From NCBI GenBank assembly GCA_934148875.1, contig CAKPDJ010000003.1, positions 1 through 54,243 of the forward strand: 54,243 bases of DNA, read 5' to 3'. Each line of letters opens with the position of its first letter. Position 1 is the stretch's first letter. This document shows positions 16,708 through 27,000 of this stretch, piece by piece. The notes under the pieces were generated by a model. The model ran no database searches, had not been told where the DNA came from, and saw only the letters and a program-made list of their open reading frames with translations. Both the position numbers and the translations under genes were made by a program. Source of the DNA: an uncultured Bacilli bacterium (GTDB taxonomy: Bacteria > Bacillota_I > Bacilli_A > RF39 > UBA660).

Positions 16708-18078
16708 ATGAAAGATAATAAAAATAGAACTTTATTTTTTACCTTTACTTTAATTATTATGTGTAGTATTTTTCTATTTAATTATGGAAATGACTTCTAT
16801 TGGCATCTTAAAACAGGAGAATATATAATTAATAACTTGAAAATTCCTCATACAGGAATATTTTCTTATTATGCAGTAAATAATAATTTAAGTTGGATTT
16901 CTCATGAATGGCTATTTGAATTAATTATTTTTATATTTCAAACTGTTTTTTCTACTTACGGTGCTATCATTTATATTATTACTTCTTTACTGATATTTAG
17001 TTTTATACTATGGAAATTAAATAGACAAAACTTTATAAAATACCCTTTTTATACAATTATTTTTGCAGTAGCTTCTATGCTAATTCTTGCCAATAAGACA
17101 TTACCAAGACCTCATTTGATTAGCTATATCTTATTTGCGTTAACAATTTTTGTAGCTTTTGAAACCAGAAAAAATAAAAATAATAAAATAATACTTTTAA
17201 CTCCTATTATTTCCGTTTTATGGAGCAATATACATGGTGGAAGTAGTAATCTTAGTTATATTATTTATATAATATTTCTATTAGATAGTATTAAAAATAA
17301 GGATAAGAACTTATCAGTAAAATATTTTATTATGGCATTATTATCAATATTATCAATTATGATTAATCCTCATGGAATAAAGATGATTTTTTATCCTTAT
17401 CAAAATATGACATATAAAATAATGTTATCTTGTATTGATGAATGGCAGTCATTAAATATACTTAGTGTAGATGGTATCTTTTATTTATTATTCATGATAA
17501 CTATTATCTGCATTCTATTTAAAAATAAAAAGCAAGCAAATTTGCTTCATATTTTCCTAATTAGTATATTCGTTCTGTTAGCAATTAAATCAACTCGTTT
17601 TATGCCATATTTGTTAATAGTTGCCACTAGTATTATTCCAAATTACTTTCAAACATCAAAATTTAAGGTAGATATCGCTCCTATCTTTATATCTGTGATA
17701 CTAATCTTTATAACACTAACAACAACTATCGTCATTCCAAATGTAAATAATAGTTTTAAAATAATATCTGATGATATGATTAATTATTTACAAAAAAAAG
17801 AAAATTTAGTTTTATACAATTCTTATAATTTAGGCGGTTATTTAATTTATAAAGATATTCCTGTTTTTATTGATAGTAGAGCTGATATCTATATTGACTG
17901 TAATTTTTCAGATGTTTGTCAAATTGAAAAAGGATATCAACTAGATCTGTTAGAAAAATATAATTTTAACACTCTTATTATTGAAAATAAATCTGGAGCA
18001 TATTCTTATTTAAAAAACAATAATAACTACGAATTATATCTACAAGATGATAATAATAGTTTATTTATTAGAAAATAA
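16708..18078 (+). CDS. Polytopic GT-C-like membrane protein
   Basis: This protein of 456 residues from ATG 16708 (463 from TTG 16687) has about ten membrane helices followed by a soluble extracytoplasmic C-terminal domain (about the last 110 residues). The first loop, NDFYWHLKTGEYI, and the following SWISHEWLFELI match a widespread family of predicted GT-C-fold glycosyltransferases whose first loop carries an acidic residue and a WH pair. The C-terminal domain has YNSYNLGGYLIYKDIPVFID, also typical of that family. It would use a lipid-linked sugar donor on the outer membrane face (family inference). Neither start has a good ribosome binding site. It is the only plus-strand gene in the pilus region and converges with the next gene with a 3-base gap. 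Confidence 0.68.
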   Translation: MKDNKNRTLFFTFTLIIMCSIFLFNYGNDFYWHLKTGEYIINNLKIPHTGIFSYYAVNNNLSWISHEWLFELIIFIFQTVFSTYGAIIYIITSLLIFSFILWKLNRQNFIKYPFYTIIFAVASMLILANKTLPRPHLISYILFALTIFVAFETRKNKNNKIILLTPIISVLWSNIHGGSSNLSYIIYIIFLLDSIKNKDKNLSVKYFIMALLSILSIMINPHGIKMIFYPYQNMTYKIMLSCIDEWQSLNILSVDGIFYLLFMITIICILFKNKKQANLLHIFLISIFVLLAIKSTRFMPYLLIVATSIIPNYFQTSKFKVDIAPIFISVILIFITLTTTIVIPNVNNSFKIISDDMINYLQKKENLVLYNSYNLGGYLIYKDIPVFIDSRADIYIDCNFSDVCQIEKGYQLDLLEKYNFNTLIIENKSGAYSYLKNNNNYELYLQDDNNSLFIRK

Positions 18079-18081
18079 CGC

Positions 18082-19416
18082 CTACTTATAATTAACATAT
18101 ACATCGTTACCGGATGTTAGTGTTTCTAAATAATAATAGTTTTCTCTAATATAATTTATAAATTTTTTATTAATCTGATTATAATTTTGATTACTTTCTA
18201 AAATGAACAAACATCTTTTATTTTGACAGTTAGAAATCATTTTTTCTAAATAGTAGTCTTCACTTTTTCCTAAATTTCCATTATTTATTAAATCATAAGT
18301 AGAATTATTTTCACCTAAATACATCCTAATTAAATATGCTCCACTATAAAATAAATAAACCTTATTATCTTCTTCTTTTTTGCTCACATAATTACTAAAA
18401 TTATTTATATAAGTTATATTAGTTGACAAATTTATATATTTTAAAAAACTATTACTTAAATATAAAATAGGAAAAGATAGTTTCATTATTAAAGTTAAAT
18501 TAATAATTAGCAGTGATATAGTAAGAACCTTACCCCAAAATAATATTATTATTTTATTTTCATAGTTTAAAAAATAGTAATAAATAACTGGTAATAATGC
18601 AACCATTATGTGATTATAATCAAAAATAGGAAAAATGATGATTTGAAAAGACAATAAATATATTATTTTTATGTCTTTACCAATTAAATATTTTTTTACT
18701 AACCAAAAGTCAACTAAAAGTAATAAAATAAATGCAAAAATATAAATTATAAAATTGTCCATAAAATTGCCAAGTCCCAGATAGCAAAAATTAATATATC
18801 CATATAAGGCATTATTTAAAATAAGATAAATAGTTACAGAAATGATAGGAATGATGCATCCTAAAATAGAAAATAATTTTTCTTTTTTATTAGGTACTAA
18901 TAATAAATTAATTATCATTAAAAATATTCCAATATTATGTTTAGTCATCATAATGGTACCAATTATAATACCAATATAGAAAGATTTGTATTTGATTTTT
19001 GAGTCTAATAAAATTAAGATTAAAATAAATAATAAACAGCAAAAAGTGTTATAACCAAAAATACAAGGTAGTACTCCTAAATATAATGGGATTATTACTG
19101 ACTTCCAACCTATCTTTTTAAACACTATTAATAAAACGAAACTAAACACTAGACTATTAATAATATTAAATATTATTAAATAATTACCAAATAACTTCAA
19201 AAAAATTGATATAAAAAGATTATAGAAGGGGCCAATTACCATATTAAAATCCACATAGGGAGTTAATCCTCTTACGATGTTGTAGGAAAAACCAAAATTC
19301 CAAATAGTATCTGCATCCAATTTGAAAACGAAACAAGAAAATATCATCAATAAGATAAAACATATTATAAAAAATAAAGTATTTTTAATTTTATTATTCC
19401 AACCTAATTTTTTCAT
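18082..19416 (-). CDS. Polytopic GT-C-like membrane protein
   Basis: This 444-residue membrane protein has about eleven hydrophobic helices and a short C-terminal extracytoplasmic domain. The first loop contains DADTIWNFGFSYNIVRGLTP and YVDFNMVIGPFY, a pattern shared with GT-C-type glycosyltransferases acting on the outer face; the acidic residues there are candidate catalytic ones. I chose the ATG at 19414-19416, which has GGAAGTGG eight bases upstream; the TTG at 19434 lacks one. It has its own extended -10 promoter and no neighbour on its strand within 240 bases. Its place between the two Tad operons suggests a link to pilus or surface glycan modification, but this is only positional. Confidence 0.65.
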   Translation of the reverse strand: MKKLGWNNKIKNTLFFIICFILLMIFSCFVFKLDADTIWNFGFSYNIVRGLTPYVDFNMVIGPFYNLFISIFLKLFGNYLIIFNIINSLVFSFVLLIVFKKIGWKSVIIPLYLGVLPCIFGYNTFCCLLFILILILLDSKIKYKSFYIGIIIGTIMMTKHNIGIFLMIINLLLVPNKKEKLFSILGCIIPIISVTIYLILNNALYGYINFCYLGLGNFMDNFIIYIFAFILLLLVDFWLVKKYLIGKDIKIIYLLSFQIIIFPIFDYNHIMVALLPVIYYYFLNYENKIIILFWGKVLTISLLIINLTLIMKLSFPILYLSNSFLKYINLSTNITYINNFSNYVSKKEEDNKVYLFYSGAYLIRMYLGENNSTYDLINNGNLGKSEDYYLEKMISNCQNKRCLFILESNQNYNQINKKFINYIRENYYYLETLTSGNDVYVNYK

Positions 19417-19464
19417 ACAAAAATCCACTTCCAAAATAAGATAAATTCTTTTTATTCCATTTTG

Positions 19465-19473
19465 ATTATATCA
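19465..19473 (-). promoter_or_regulatory. Extended -10 promoter of the minus-strand GT-C-like gene
   Basis: TGATATAAT on the minus strand is a full-consensus extended -10 located 48 bases before the chosen ATG. There is no good -35 at 17 bases. The rest of 19480-19640 is AT-rich with no further signal that I can support. Confidence 0.45.
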
Positions 19474-19639
19474 TACCATGTTAAATATCTGTTATTTTAT
19501 TATACTTTTTTACAAATTTATTCTTCCTATTTTAATCAAATTTTTCTTCCAATATTTTAAAATAACTTATACCATCATGCTATAATCACATTTTTAATAT
19601 CCTTGTGTTTTTACTTATATCATTATATTTGATAAATTT

Positions 19640-19675
19640 TATCAAAATAAAAGAGTATTCATTTGAACACTCTTT
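19640..19675 (-). terminator. Intrinsic terminator of the main Tad operon
   Basis: Arms 19650-19660 and 19665-19675 pair over 10 of 11 positions with a 4-base loop. The minus-strand continuation is U-rich (complement of 19641-19649). It begins immediately at the tadC stop. Confidence 0.65.
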
Positions 19676-20461
19676 CTAAATATTTGCAAACATATAAATC
19701 ATAGATATTAAAATTAGTAACATAACACCAGCACCGGTTGCAACTAACATGATCATTGTCTGACCTTCCATATGATTTAATCTTTCTTTATATTTTTGAT
19801 CTCTTGCCTTAGCTTGTAGATTAGATACAGTACGTGAAAACATTAATAATCTTTCTTGTTTGTCCTCTTGTTTACCTAAACCTAAACGATATAATAATCT
19901 CATCATACGCATTGAATCTCTAACTGGATATTGGTTAGCAAATTCCATATATGGATCAATACTATAGTCACCTGCATCAATCTTGGCAATTAATTCTCTT
20001 AATCCTGGTTTAAAAATATCAGGTGCATCATCAATTGACTTTGCTATTGCAACAGGAACTGTATAATGCTGAACTAGTATTTCTAATCCTTTTAAATAAT
20101 ATGGTAACATAACGTCAATATCATGTAGATGTTTTTTATAATATTTTTTTAATTTAGTATAGTTTGACTTAAATACTATGTAACCAACAAGTATTGATAA
20201 AACAATATTGATAAGTGATAAATCTGCTAAGAATATAAACAAAAATACTACAATTACGATAAATCCCATCTTTATTCTCTTATTAAAGAGTACATTAGGA
20301 TCAACTTTTTCACCATATCTTGCTGTAACTAGAAAGTCATAATCATCTTCTTTTAATAAATGAAAAATTGCTTCATTATCTTTAATAAATTTTTTACCAT
20401 CAACAGTCTGGTTATAAAGTAAAACACCAAGTATTAAAGCTCCACAAATAATTACTTCCAT
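19676..20461 (-). CDS. tadC: TadC-like T2SSF-family inner membrane platform protein
   Basis: This 261-residue protein is a T2SS-F/GspF-fold platform protein of the Tad machine. Helices lie at about residues 1-17, 65-103 (two) and 230-258; the cytoplasmic domain between 105 and 228 is helical (HDIDVMLPYYLKGLEILVQH, then YPVRDSMRMMRLLYRLGLG). Together with TadB it forms the membrane platform through which TadA drives pilin extrusion. Its ATG overlaps the TadB stop as TAATG, which couples translation. It is the last gene before the operon terminator. Confidence 0.82.
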   Translation of the reverse strand: MEVIICGALILGVLLYNQTVDGKKFIKDNEAIFHLLKEDDYDFLVTARYGEKVDPNVLFNKRIKMGFIVIVVFLFIFLADLSLINIVLSILVGYIVFKSNYTKLKKYYKKHLHDIDVMLPYYLKGLEILVQHYTVPVAIAKSIDDAPDIFKPGLRELIAKIDAGDYSIDPYMEFANQYPVRDSMRMMRLLYRLGLGKQEDKQERLLMFSRTVSNLQAKARDQKYKERLNHMEGQTMIMLVATGAGVMLLILISMIYMFANI

Positions 20462-21354
20462 TATTCAGCACCTACATTCTCGTTATAATATTTTTCTCCT
20501 TTTAGAAGAAAATAACTATTAATAAGTAGTATGCCATGTAGAATAATTAGCATTAATGGGTTTCCAAGAATAGCGATGTACGTTTCTCTACCTAATAAAT
20601 ATTGAACAAGCATAACCATTAAATAAAGCATAACACCATATTTTAAGAATGACTTATGAAAGTTTGCTCTATCGATACGATCACGATATACACTTTCAAC
20701 AAGCATATCTATATCAAGTTGCATATTTTCTAGGGATTCCCCAGAGTCCTTAGCACCTTCCTTAGTTATTTGAAGAAATAATTGGTGCATATTTTTTACT
20801 ATGTAATAAGGATATTTAGCACTCATAAATTCAACAGATTCATCTATTGAACCATTTTCATAGGCCATAGATATCATCATATTAACATCTGTTAATACTG
20901 GATCTTCAAGTACACCACTTGCTGCAACTCCTTCTAAAGATTTAACAAAGCTTTGAGTGGTTGCAAACTCCATAATAGTATTGGTTGTATATACTTGGAT
21001 TTGTTCAAATATAAATTCACTGTATACTCTCTTACATCTTAAGTATGCTAGATATGGAATACATGCATTAGCTAATAATATATATATAAGAGAAATAAAG
21101 ACATTATAGAAATACATATATGAAATAACACCAGCAAAAATTGTGAATACTACACTTTGGATAATATATTGCTTTGGTGTATATTCTTGTCCTAATTGTT
21201 TTGTCTTTTCTCTTACTACTTTAAAGGAATAAGGGGCAAATTTATCATAGATAACGCCTGCTTGTTCAGTAATAAACTTATATACGTTTTGGCCACGATA
21301 TTGTCTATATAATAATATAAACAAGGCAATGGCTAATAAAATAAGTAATTCCAT
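20461..21354 (-). CDS. tadB: TadB-like T2SSF-family inner membrane platform protein
   Basis: This 297-residue protein has an N-terminal helix (residues 1-17), two helices at about 68-108, a cytoplasmic T2SSF domain (about 120-235) and two C-terminal helices (about 237-290). The segment KSLEGVAASGVLEDPVLTDV is the sort of helix start seen in TadB domains. It forms the platform with TadC. AAGGAGGT precedes the ATG and the gene lies 10 bases after tadA. The order tadA-tadB-tadC is the canonical Tad order. Confidence 0.85.
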   Translation of the reverse strand: MELLILLAIALFILLYRQYRGQNVYKFITEQAGVIYDKFAPYSFKVVREKTKQLGQEYTPKQYIIQSVVFTIFAGVISYMYFYNVFISLIYILLANACIPYLAYLRCKRVYSEFIFEQIQVYTTNTIMEFATTQSFVKSLEGVAASGVLEDPVLTDVNMMISMAYENGSIDESVEFMSAKYPYYIVKNMHQLFLQITKEGAKDSGESLENMQLDIDMLVESVYRDRIDRANFHKSFLKYGVMLYLMVMLVQYLLGRETYIAILGNPLMLIILHGILLINSYFLLKGEKYYNENVGAE

Positions 21355-21364
21355 AGTTACCTCC

Positions 21365-22735
21365 TTACTGATTATTATCCGGATTTGGTATGTTTGCTAA
21401 TATATCACTTATAGAAATTGTGCTAGGGTTTGAAAAGTTCTGATTTGGTACTGGTGGTGTAGGTGTAGGGTTAATACTTGGAGCAGATGGAATAGGAGCT
21501 GTTTGACTAATAGATTGTGTTGGTTCACTACTAGCAATAGGTACTACCCTTTCTGGAATGTTTTCTGGATTTGGATTAATTTGATTATTATCAACTACTT
21601 CAGAATTATTTGTAGTTACGTTATTAGTTTCTACAATTTTATCTAAGTCAAATTCACCATTTTCTTCTTTTCCTACATCATCACCAAAAGCTGTGTTTTT
21701 AACATCTATATTTTGACCAAGTAGATAATCTAATAAATGTTTACTTGGATTTTTCTTAACAATTTTACCTGTCATTGTTTTTTGATAGATTATATTGTAA
21801 ACAGGTTTGTTAGTTTCTTCATCAATATAGAATTCTGTTATCTCATCTATTTCACGATGAAACTTACCATATTTTTGACTATAATAAGCTTTGATGTGGA
21901 CACCAAGTTGTACATAACGATAAATAGTGTTTAAGAATTGATCTACATCAATATCTGTTTCCATAAGTGAATACATACGATGTGGTATTGCACTAGCTTT
22001 ATCTGAGTGGATTGTTGATAAGATATTGTGTCCAGATGAAATAGAATTACGTACAGCACTAACAGCTTCTGCACTACGAACCTCTGATAATAATATCCAT
22101 TTTGGATTTTGTCTCATACAGGTTACTAATACATCTGAATAAGAAGCAATATTATTGGTTTTCATTGCTACAATATCACGATGAGGATATATTTTGTCTA
22201 AGTGTAACTCTAGTGTATCCTCAATAGTAATTATCTTTTCGCTTTCTTTAGTATGGCTAGCTAGATACTTAACAAACTCTGTTTTACCACTACCAGTTTC
22301 TCCACATACAATGATGTTGCAATGTCCTAATACACATTGAATTAAAAAGTCGTGAATATCTTTTGTTACATAGTCTTCTTTTAATAGATTTTCTTCTTTC
22401 AAACGAATCTTTGCTGGCGTTTTACGAATAACTAACGCAATACCATTAGTAGCAATTGACTCATGAACAAAGTTCATACGAAGTTCAGGACTTTCAGCAT
22501 CTAGGAAAGGGTTAGCATTATTGAAAGTTGTACCCATAACGTTAGAACACTGAAACGCAAGCTTTTCAACAGCTGCATTAGTGATATTAGGATTTTCAAC
22601 CCTATAAGAGCCTTTTTCTAAGGAACGAAGCCAAATTTGACCGTTGTTTGTATATGAAATATCTGTGATATCATCATTATCAATGTATTCCTTAAAAGCT
22701 CCAAAGTCGAGTTGTTCAAACATGTTTTCTCTCAT
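21365..22735 (-). CDS. tadA: TadA/CpaF secretion ATPase
   Basis: This 456-residue hexameric-type secretion ATPase powers Tad pilus assembly. The N-terminal domain (1-130) is of CpaF type. Walker A is GETGSGKTEF near residue 142, the Asp box is TIEDTLEL near 170, Walker B-like ILLSEVRSAEA is near 212, and the His box GHNILSTIHSD is near 232. The core ends near residue 345 and is followed by about 110 residues of Asn/Pro/Ser-rich linker ending in PNPDNNQ, an extension unlike the compact TadA proteins known to me. The ATG has AAGGGGAA upstream. It lies 26 bases after the SAF/CpaB-like gene. Confidence 0.92.
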   Translation of the reverse strand: MRENMFEQLDFGAFKEYIDNDDITDISYTNNGQIWLRSLEKGSYRVENPNITNAAVEKLAFQCSNVMGTTFNNANPFLDAESPELRMNFVHESIATNGIALVIRKTPAKIRLKEENLLKEDYVTKDIHDFLIQCVLGHCNIIVCGETGSGKTEFVKYLASHTKESEKIITIEDTLELHLDKIYPHRDIVAMKTNNIASYSDVLVTCMRQNPKWILLSEVRSAEAVSAVRNSISSGHNILSTIHSDKASAIPHRMYSLMETDIDVDQFLNTIYRYVQLGVHIKAYYSQKYGKFHREIDEITEFYIDEETNKPVYNIIYQKTMTGKIVKKNPSKHLLDYLLGQNIDVKNTAFGDDVGKEENGEFDLDKIVETNNVTTNNSEVVDNNQINPNPENIPERVVPIASSEPTQSISQTAPIPSAPSINPTPTPPVPNQNFSNPSTISISDILANIPNPDNNQ

Positions 22736-22761
22736 AAGCTTTTCCCCTTTTTATCTTTTTA

Positions 22762-23583
22762 TTATTGTGTCACTGCATCATCTGTCCATACAGTTACTTT
22801 ATTAATGAAATCTTTTAAAGATTCATTTGCAATTGATACCTCTCCAGGATTTTCTTTTGTTGATTCTGCTGTTGGTACTGGAATTAATGTTACTTCATAA
22901 GTTCTTAAGTACATAGCCTTACGAAGTAAAATATGGTATTCTTCTGGAACAGCAAAGATAATTTGTGAGGGTACTTTAATATTCTCTGGATCTTCAAATA
23001 CACTATCACCATTAGCATCTACTACATCTAAAACTTTTACGTTTTGAAGTAGTTTTCCAACCATAATCTTATCTTTTGTATCACTAGTCATATTGTCTTC
23101 ATCAATTTTATTAACTGCTTTTAAATAAATATCAATATAATTACCTGGATAAACTTTATTACCATAGGTAGTTGATGTATTAACGCTCATATTAACGAGT
23201 ACATAACCATCAGTATAGTTATAAATAATAGAATCTGGCAAATCACTTTGTGATACTACACTACCACCATAGAATAAACTTCCTTTTGGAATAGTAGTAT
23301 TTATATTGGTATATTTACCAACAATTTGCGATACAGAAGTAATAGCATTTCCTTTTATCATAGCAGGTGGTACTTCAATACTTCCTATCATATCACTAGT
23401 AATTTTTGTTCTTGCAGGAATTGACTTTGTTGCATAGGGAACAGTAATTGGATTAATTGCTGATTTAATACGATAATTATATCCAACATATAAAACTACT
23501 ACTGCAAGTAGTACTCCTACTATTGTAACTGTATTTTTATTAGTAAAAAATTTTTTAATCGTTATTGACATATTTCCTTTCAT
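22762..23583 (-). CDS. cpaB: CpaB/RcpC-like SAF-domain protein
   Basis: This 273-residue protein has an N-terminal membrane helix (about residues 15-33) and then a SAF domain (about 45-115) with SIPARTKITSDMIGSIEVPP and IPKGSLFYGGSVV, the hallmark of CpaB/RcpC. In diderms it works with the secretin; here, in an apparent monoderm, it must act in the wall-facing space, possibly guiding the pilus through peptidoglycan. A second beta-rich region (about 130-245) completes the CpaB layout. It is directly upstream of tadA. AAGGAGAA precedes the ATG. Confidence 0.82.
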   Translation of the reverse strand: MKGNMSITIKKFFTNKNTVTIVGVLLAVVVLYVGYNYRIKSAINPITVPYATKSIPARTKITSDMIGSIEVPPAMIKGNAITSVSQIVGKYTNINTTIPKGSLFYGGSVVSQSDLPDSIIYNYTDGYVLVNMSVNTSTTYGNKVYPGNYIDIYLKAVNKIDEDNMTSDTKDKIMVGKLLQNVKVLDVVDANGDSVFEDPENIKVPSQIIFAVPEEYHILLRKAMYLRTYEVTLIPVPTAESTKENPGEVSIANESLKDFINKVTVWTDDAVTQ

Positions 23584-23599
23584 TTTAATTTCTCCTTTC

Positions 23600-24028
23600 T
23601 TATTTATTAACCTCTTCTACTAATCTATCTTCTTCATATTTTGTTTCCAAAATAGCATCTATTTTATTTATAATATTAAAATCTTCTCCTGCAAATGTAG
23701 CAACAGTATTAGAACCAACTTGTACACTTACTTTTGGTGGAGTCTCATTTAAATCCAAAATCCTTATCTTATAATTACGATCTCTATTTACATTTTCAGC
23801 GAATCTTCTTACAAAACTTTCTACAAACTTTTCACGATCCATTCTAATAATGCCACTCAGTCTGTAATAGGAAGTGTCTACTGCATCAATCATAGCAGCC
23901 TCCGTTGTTTCTTCTAATAAATAATAATCTAGTTCATTACCTGTTTGATAATTTTGCACAATATTCACAACAAACAAAGTCAAAATTCCAATAATGATGA
24001 TACCGACTAAAGCCATACCTTTACTCAT
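23600..24028 (-). CDS. Pseudopilin-like single-helix protein of the Tad operon
   Basis: This 142-residue protein begins MSKGMALVGIIIIGILTLFV, that is, a four-residue leader with Gly4 and then a membrane helix, followed by an acidic segment (LDYYLLEETTEAAMIDAVD) and an alpha/beta C-terminal domain. The topology resembles TadE-like minor pilins but without their family motifs. GGAGGT precedes the ATG. It lies between the 1006-residue secreted protein and the CpaB-like gene. It may be a pseudopilin or an assembly factor; I do not recognise its family. Confidence 0.6.
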   Translation of the reverse strand: MSKGMALVGIIIIGILTLFVVNIVQNYQTGNELDYYLLEETTEAAMIDAVDTSYYRLSGIIRMDREKFVESFVRRFAENVNRDRNYKIRILDLNETPPKVSVQVGSNTVATFAGEDFNIINKIDAILETKYEEDRLVEEVNK

Positions 24029-24037
24029 ATATACCTC

Positions 24038-27000
24038 CTATTTACTAATAGTATCACATTCAGTGCCATTAATAGCATTATTACATCCTGCAATAGATTT
24101 TCTTTCTGTAATACCATAACCACTTACACTGTAAGTAATGAAATTAGAATTATCTTCACTACCAGAATTGCCATTAATGTTATCTAAGAATTTACTAGTG
24201 CAAATTTCTTGTCCTCTATTATTTGTGTAACAACTCATATTATAATCTAAATAATTTTTCTCACCATCACCATTATAGTCACGAATATTTTTATTATAAG
24301 AACGAATATTTCTAATATTATCCCTTGTTAAGACAAATTCGTAATCAATTTCTGATGAATCCGAACTAGTATTATAAATAGATTCACCTTTAGATTCAAT
24401 TGTTTTAATCAGTGTTTCTGGATCAATTGCGTCATTATAATATGATTTTTCTTTTAAAATAGCAGCACCGCTTGCACTATTATTATTCTTATCAATGGTG
24501 CCTGTCCAATTAAATCTAGGATTACGACCATTTGGAAACATATCATTTAAATTGATTGGCCTGAAGATATATCTAATACCCTCTTCTTCTTCATCAGGGC
24601 AGTCATCATCAGGGCAAACAAATCCAGGAGCAGTTCCATATAAGCAATCAACATTAACACCGTTACCAGTTGTTCCCCATTGATTCCAACTACCTATATT
24701 ATAAAGTCTTACATGAATGTTTTTAGTATAATTGGCTGTGGAATCACTTACAATAGAAAAATTATAATATGGCCAATTTCTATAGTTATTAATAATTCTA
24801 GTATCAAATTGAGTAAAATATTTATTTTGTGCCGAATAATATTTATTGTTCTTATCTAAAGTAGAATCTGTGTTTGAATTAGATTTATTATAAATAACAT
24901 CATTTCCATTAATTTTAGAAACATAAGCAGCGCCAATACCAATTTCTACTGTTCTAGAAATTTGATAACTATATATTGTTTTGTTAATATGTTCAGTTAT
25001 AAAATTCTGATCTAAACCTCCAACAGTAGGATTAGCTATATTAGTATTCGATACATATGTAGGCGCACTTTTTTCTGTAGGCTTTGTATTAACATAAAGC
25101 CTATTGTCACCATTTTTATTACTGAAAATAATTGTTTTACTTAAATAATTACCATTATTTTGTTTATTATAGTCTTCATCAATTATAATTTGGTATTTTT
25201 CATTATCTATTGTTGACGAACTGAATTCTTGAATTGCCGCTACTACAGAGTTATACTCGGCTTCACTAGCTCGTATATCTTTTTCATAATTAGCTCCATC
25301 ATTGCAAGGCCAATTAGTATATACTTCATAGCATTTTGTTCCAGATATTGTTCCATTGGCATTGCATGAATTTAAATATACAAATTCTATACCATGCTCA
25401 GTGTAGCAAAAACTTTGACCCGCACAATAGGTATTACATCCAGCACCAGTATCATCATTACCTGAAATAACACAACCACTACTAATTGGTAATTTTGTTT
25501 GTCCACCATCAGTAGTACCTATTAAGTTTGGATTTCCCTTATTATTAGATGATAATCTAGTTGCTTTTGAATTAATTTTATCGAATGTTAAGTATTGGGG
25601 ACTTGTTAGTTTATTATTATTGTTTGAAAATAATGAAGTTGTTGTTGAATTTTTGTAAATTTTTGTGTAGCATGAATCAATACAGTTTTGCGTATATGTC
25701 CCACCATCGCAAGTATTTATGCAATTATCAAAATCTTCATTTGGTCCGGCACCAGCTTCACCGCTATGATTTGCGGGACCTCCCCAGCATTCTACGCTGT
25801 AACTACAGTTTGGCAGATATTTTGGTTCTGCTATTTTCACTGGCGTGCAAGTTCTATTTATTACTAATTTTGCATTATAATTAAAACCTGCTCCAGCCTT
25901 TACTGCCTTTGGATCATCATATTCTATAGAGATTGTTTCAGTACATAAAGCCTTCCAATATGTACCTGTGCCAGCTATATCTAAAAATCCTGTTTTACTA
26001 CTAAATCCTGTTTGAGCATTAATTGTTTTACTATTGTTTTCAAATGAACAAGTAAAATTATTGGTTGGACTTACACTGCTTTCTATTTGCTTATGAATAT
26101 TCTCTACTTCTTTTATTTTTGATTGGATAGTGTCTCTGATAGTTCCAAGTTCACTAGCTTGTATAGTAGTTTCATCACATGCAGATACAATTATTCTTTC
26201 TATTGAACCGCTGGCATATTTTCCTCTGAATTCTGTACACATCTTATCACTATACATAGGATTATCAACTGTAGATGGTACTGCCCCCATTATGTAACCT
26301 AATCTAGAATTATTACATGAATCACTAATATCATTCAAATAAAAAATAAAATAAAATTCAGTACCAGGCGCAAAAGATATACCATTCTCTACTTCACTTG
26401 CACTATAATTCCCTATAATACTTTTGCTTTTATTTGGCAATCCATCTTCGGGATTAATATCAAAAACTGAAACTTTACCTTTTATTGTTTTCCCAATTAA
26501 TTTAGCAGAAATTTTACCTTTAAAGTTATTGGGCACGCTAAATGTTACTTTATATTTATTACTAGAAGCATCATATTTTATTTCCATGCTTTTTTGCATA
26601 TCTCCTACGACATTAGCACTATTAGGATCAGGGCAAACGATAAAATTATAGCTATTATCCATTCTTTCTTGAACCTTGCATGACTTTGCCTGAGAATTAA
26701 CTTCAAATTGATATTCACTAGCACACTCTGTGGTAACTGTGGTTATTGGTTTACCTGATTCGTCTAGTATAATATTACCATTATTGTCTTTCTTATTTTC
26801 TTTTTTTAAACAATTATCACCAACAGTACTGCAAAAACACTTTGGAGGATATTTATCAGTTCCTTTAATATCAGCATCACTAATATTAAATAATGAAACT
26901 TTACTACCTTTATGAGTAACTGTATAAAAATTAGAGCCATTACTAGAATCTATACATATTTCGTTGTTGTTAGAGGATCTAGCACTTGCCATTACTGGCA

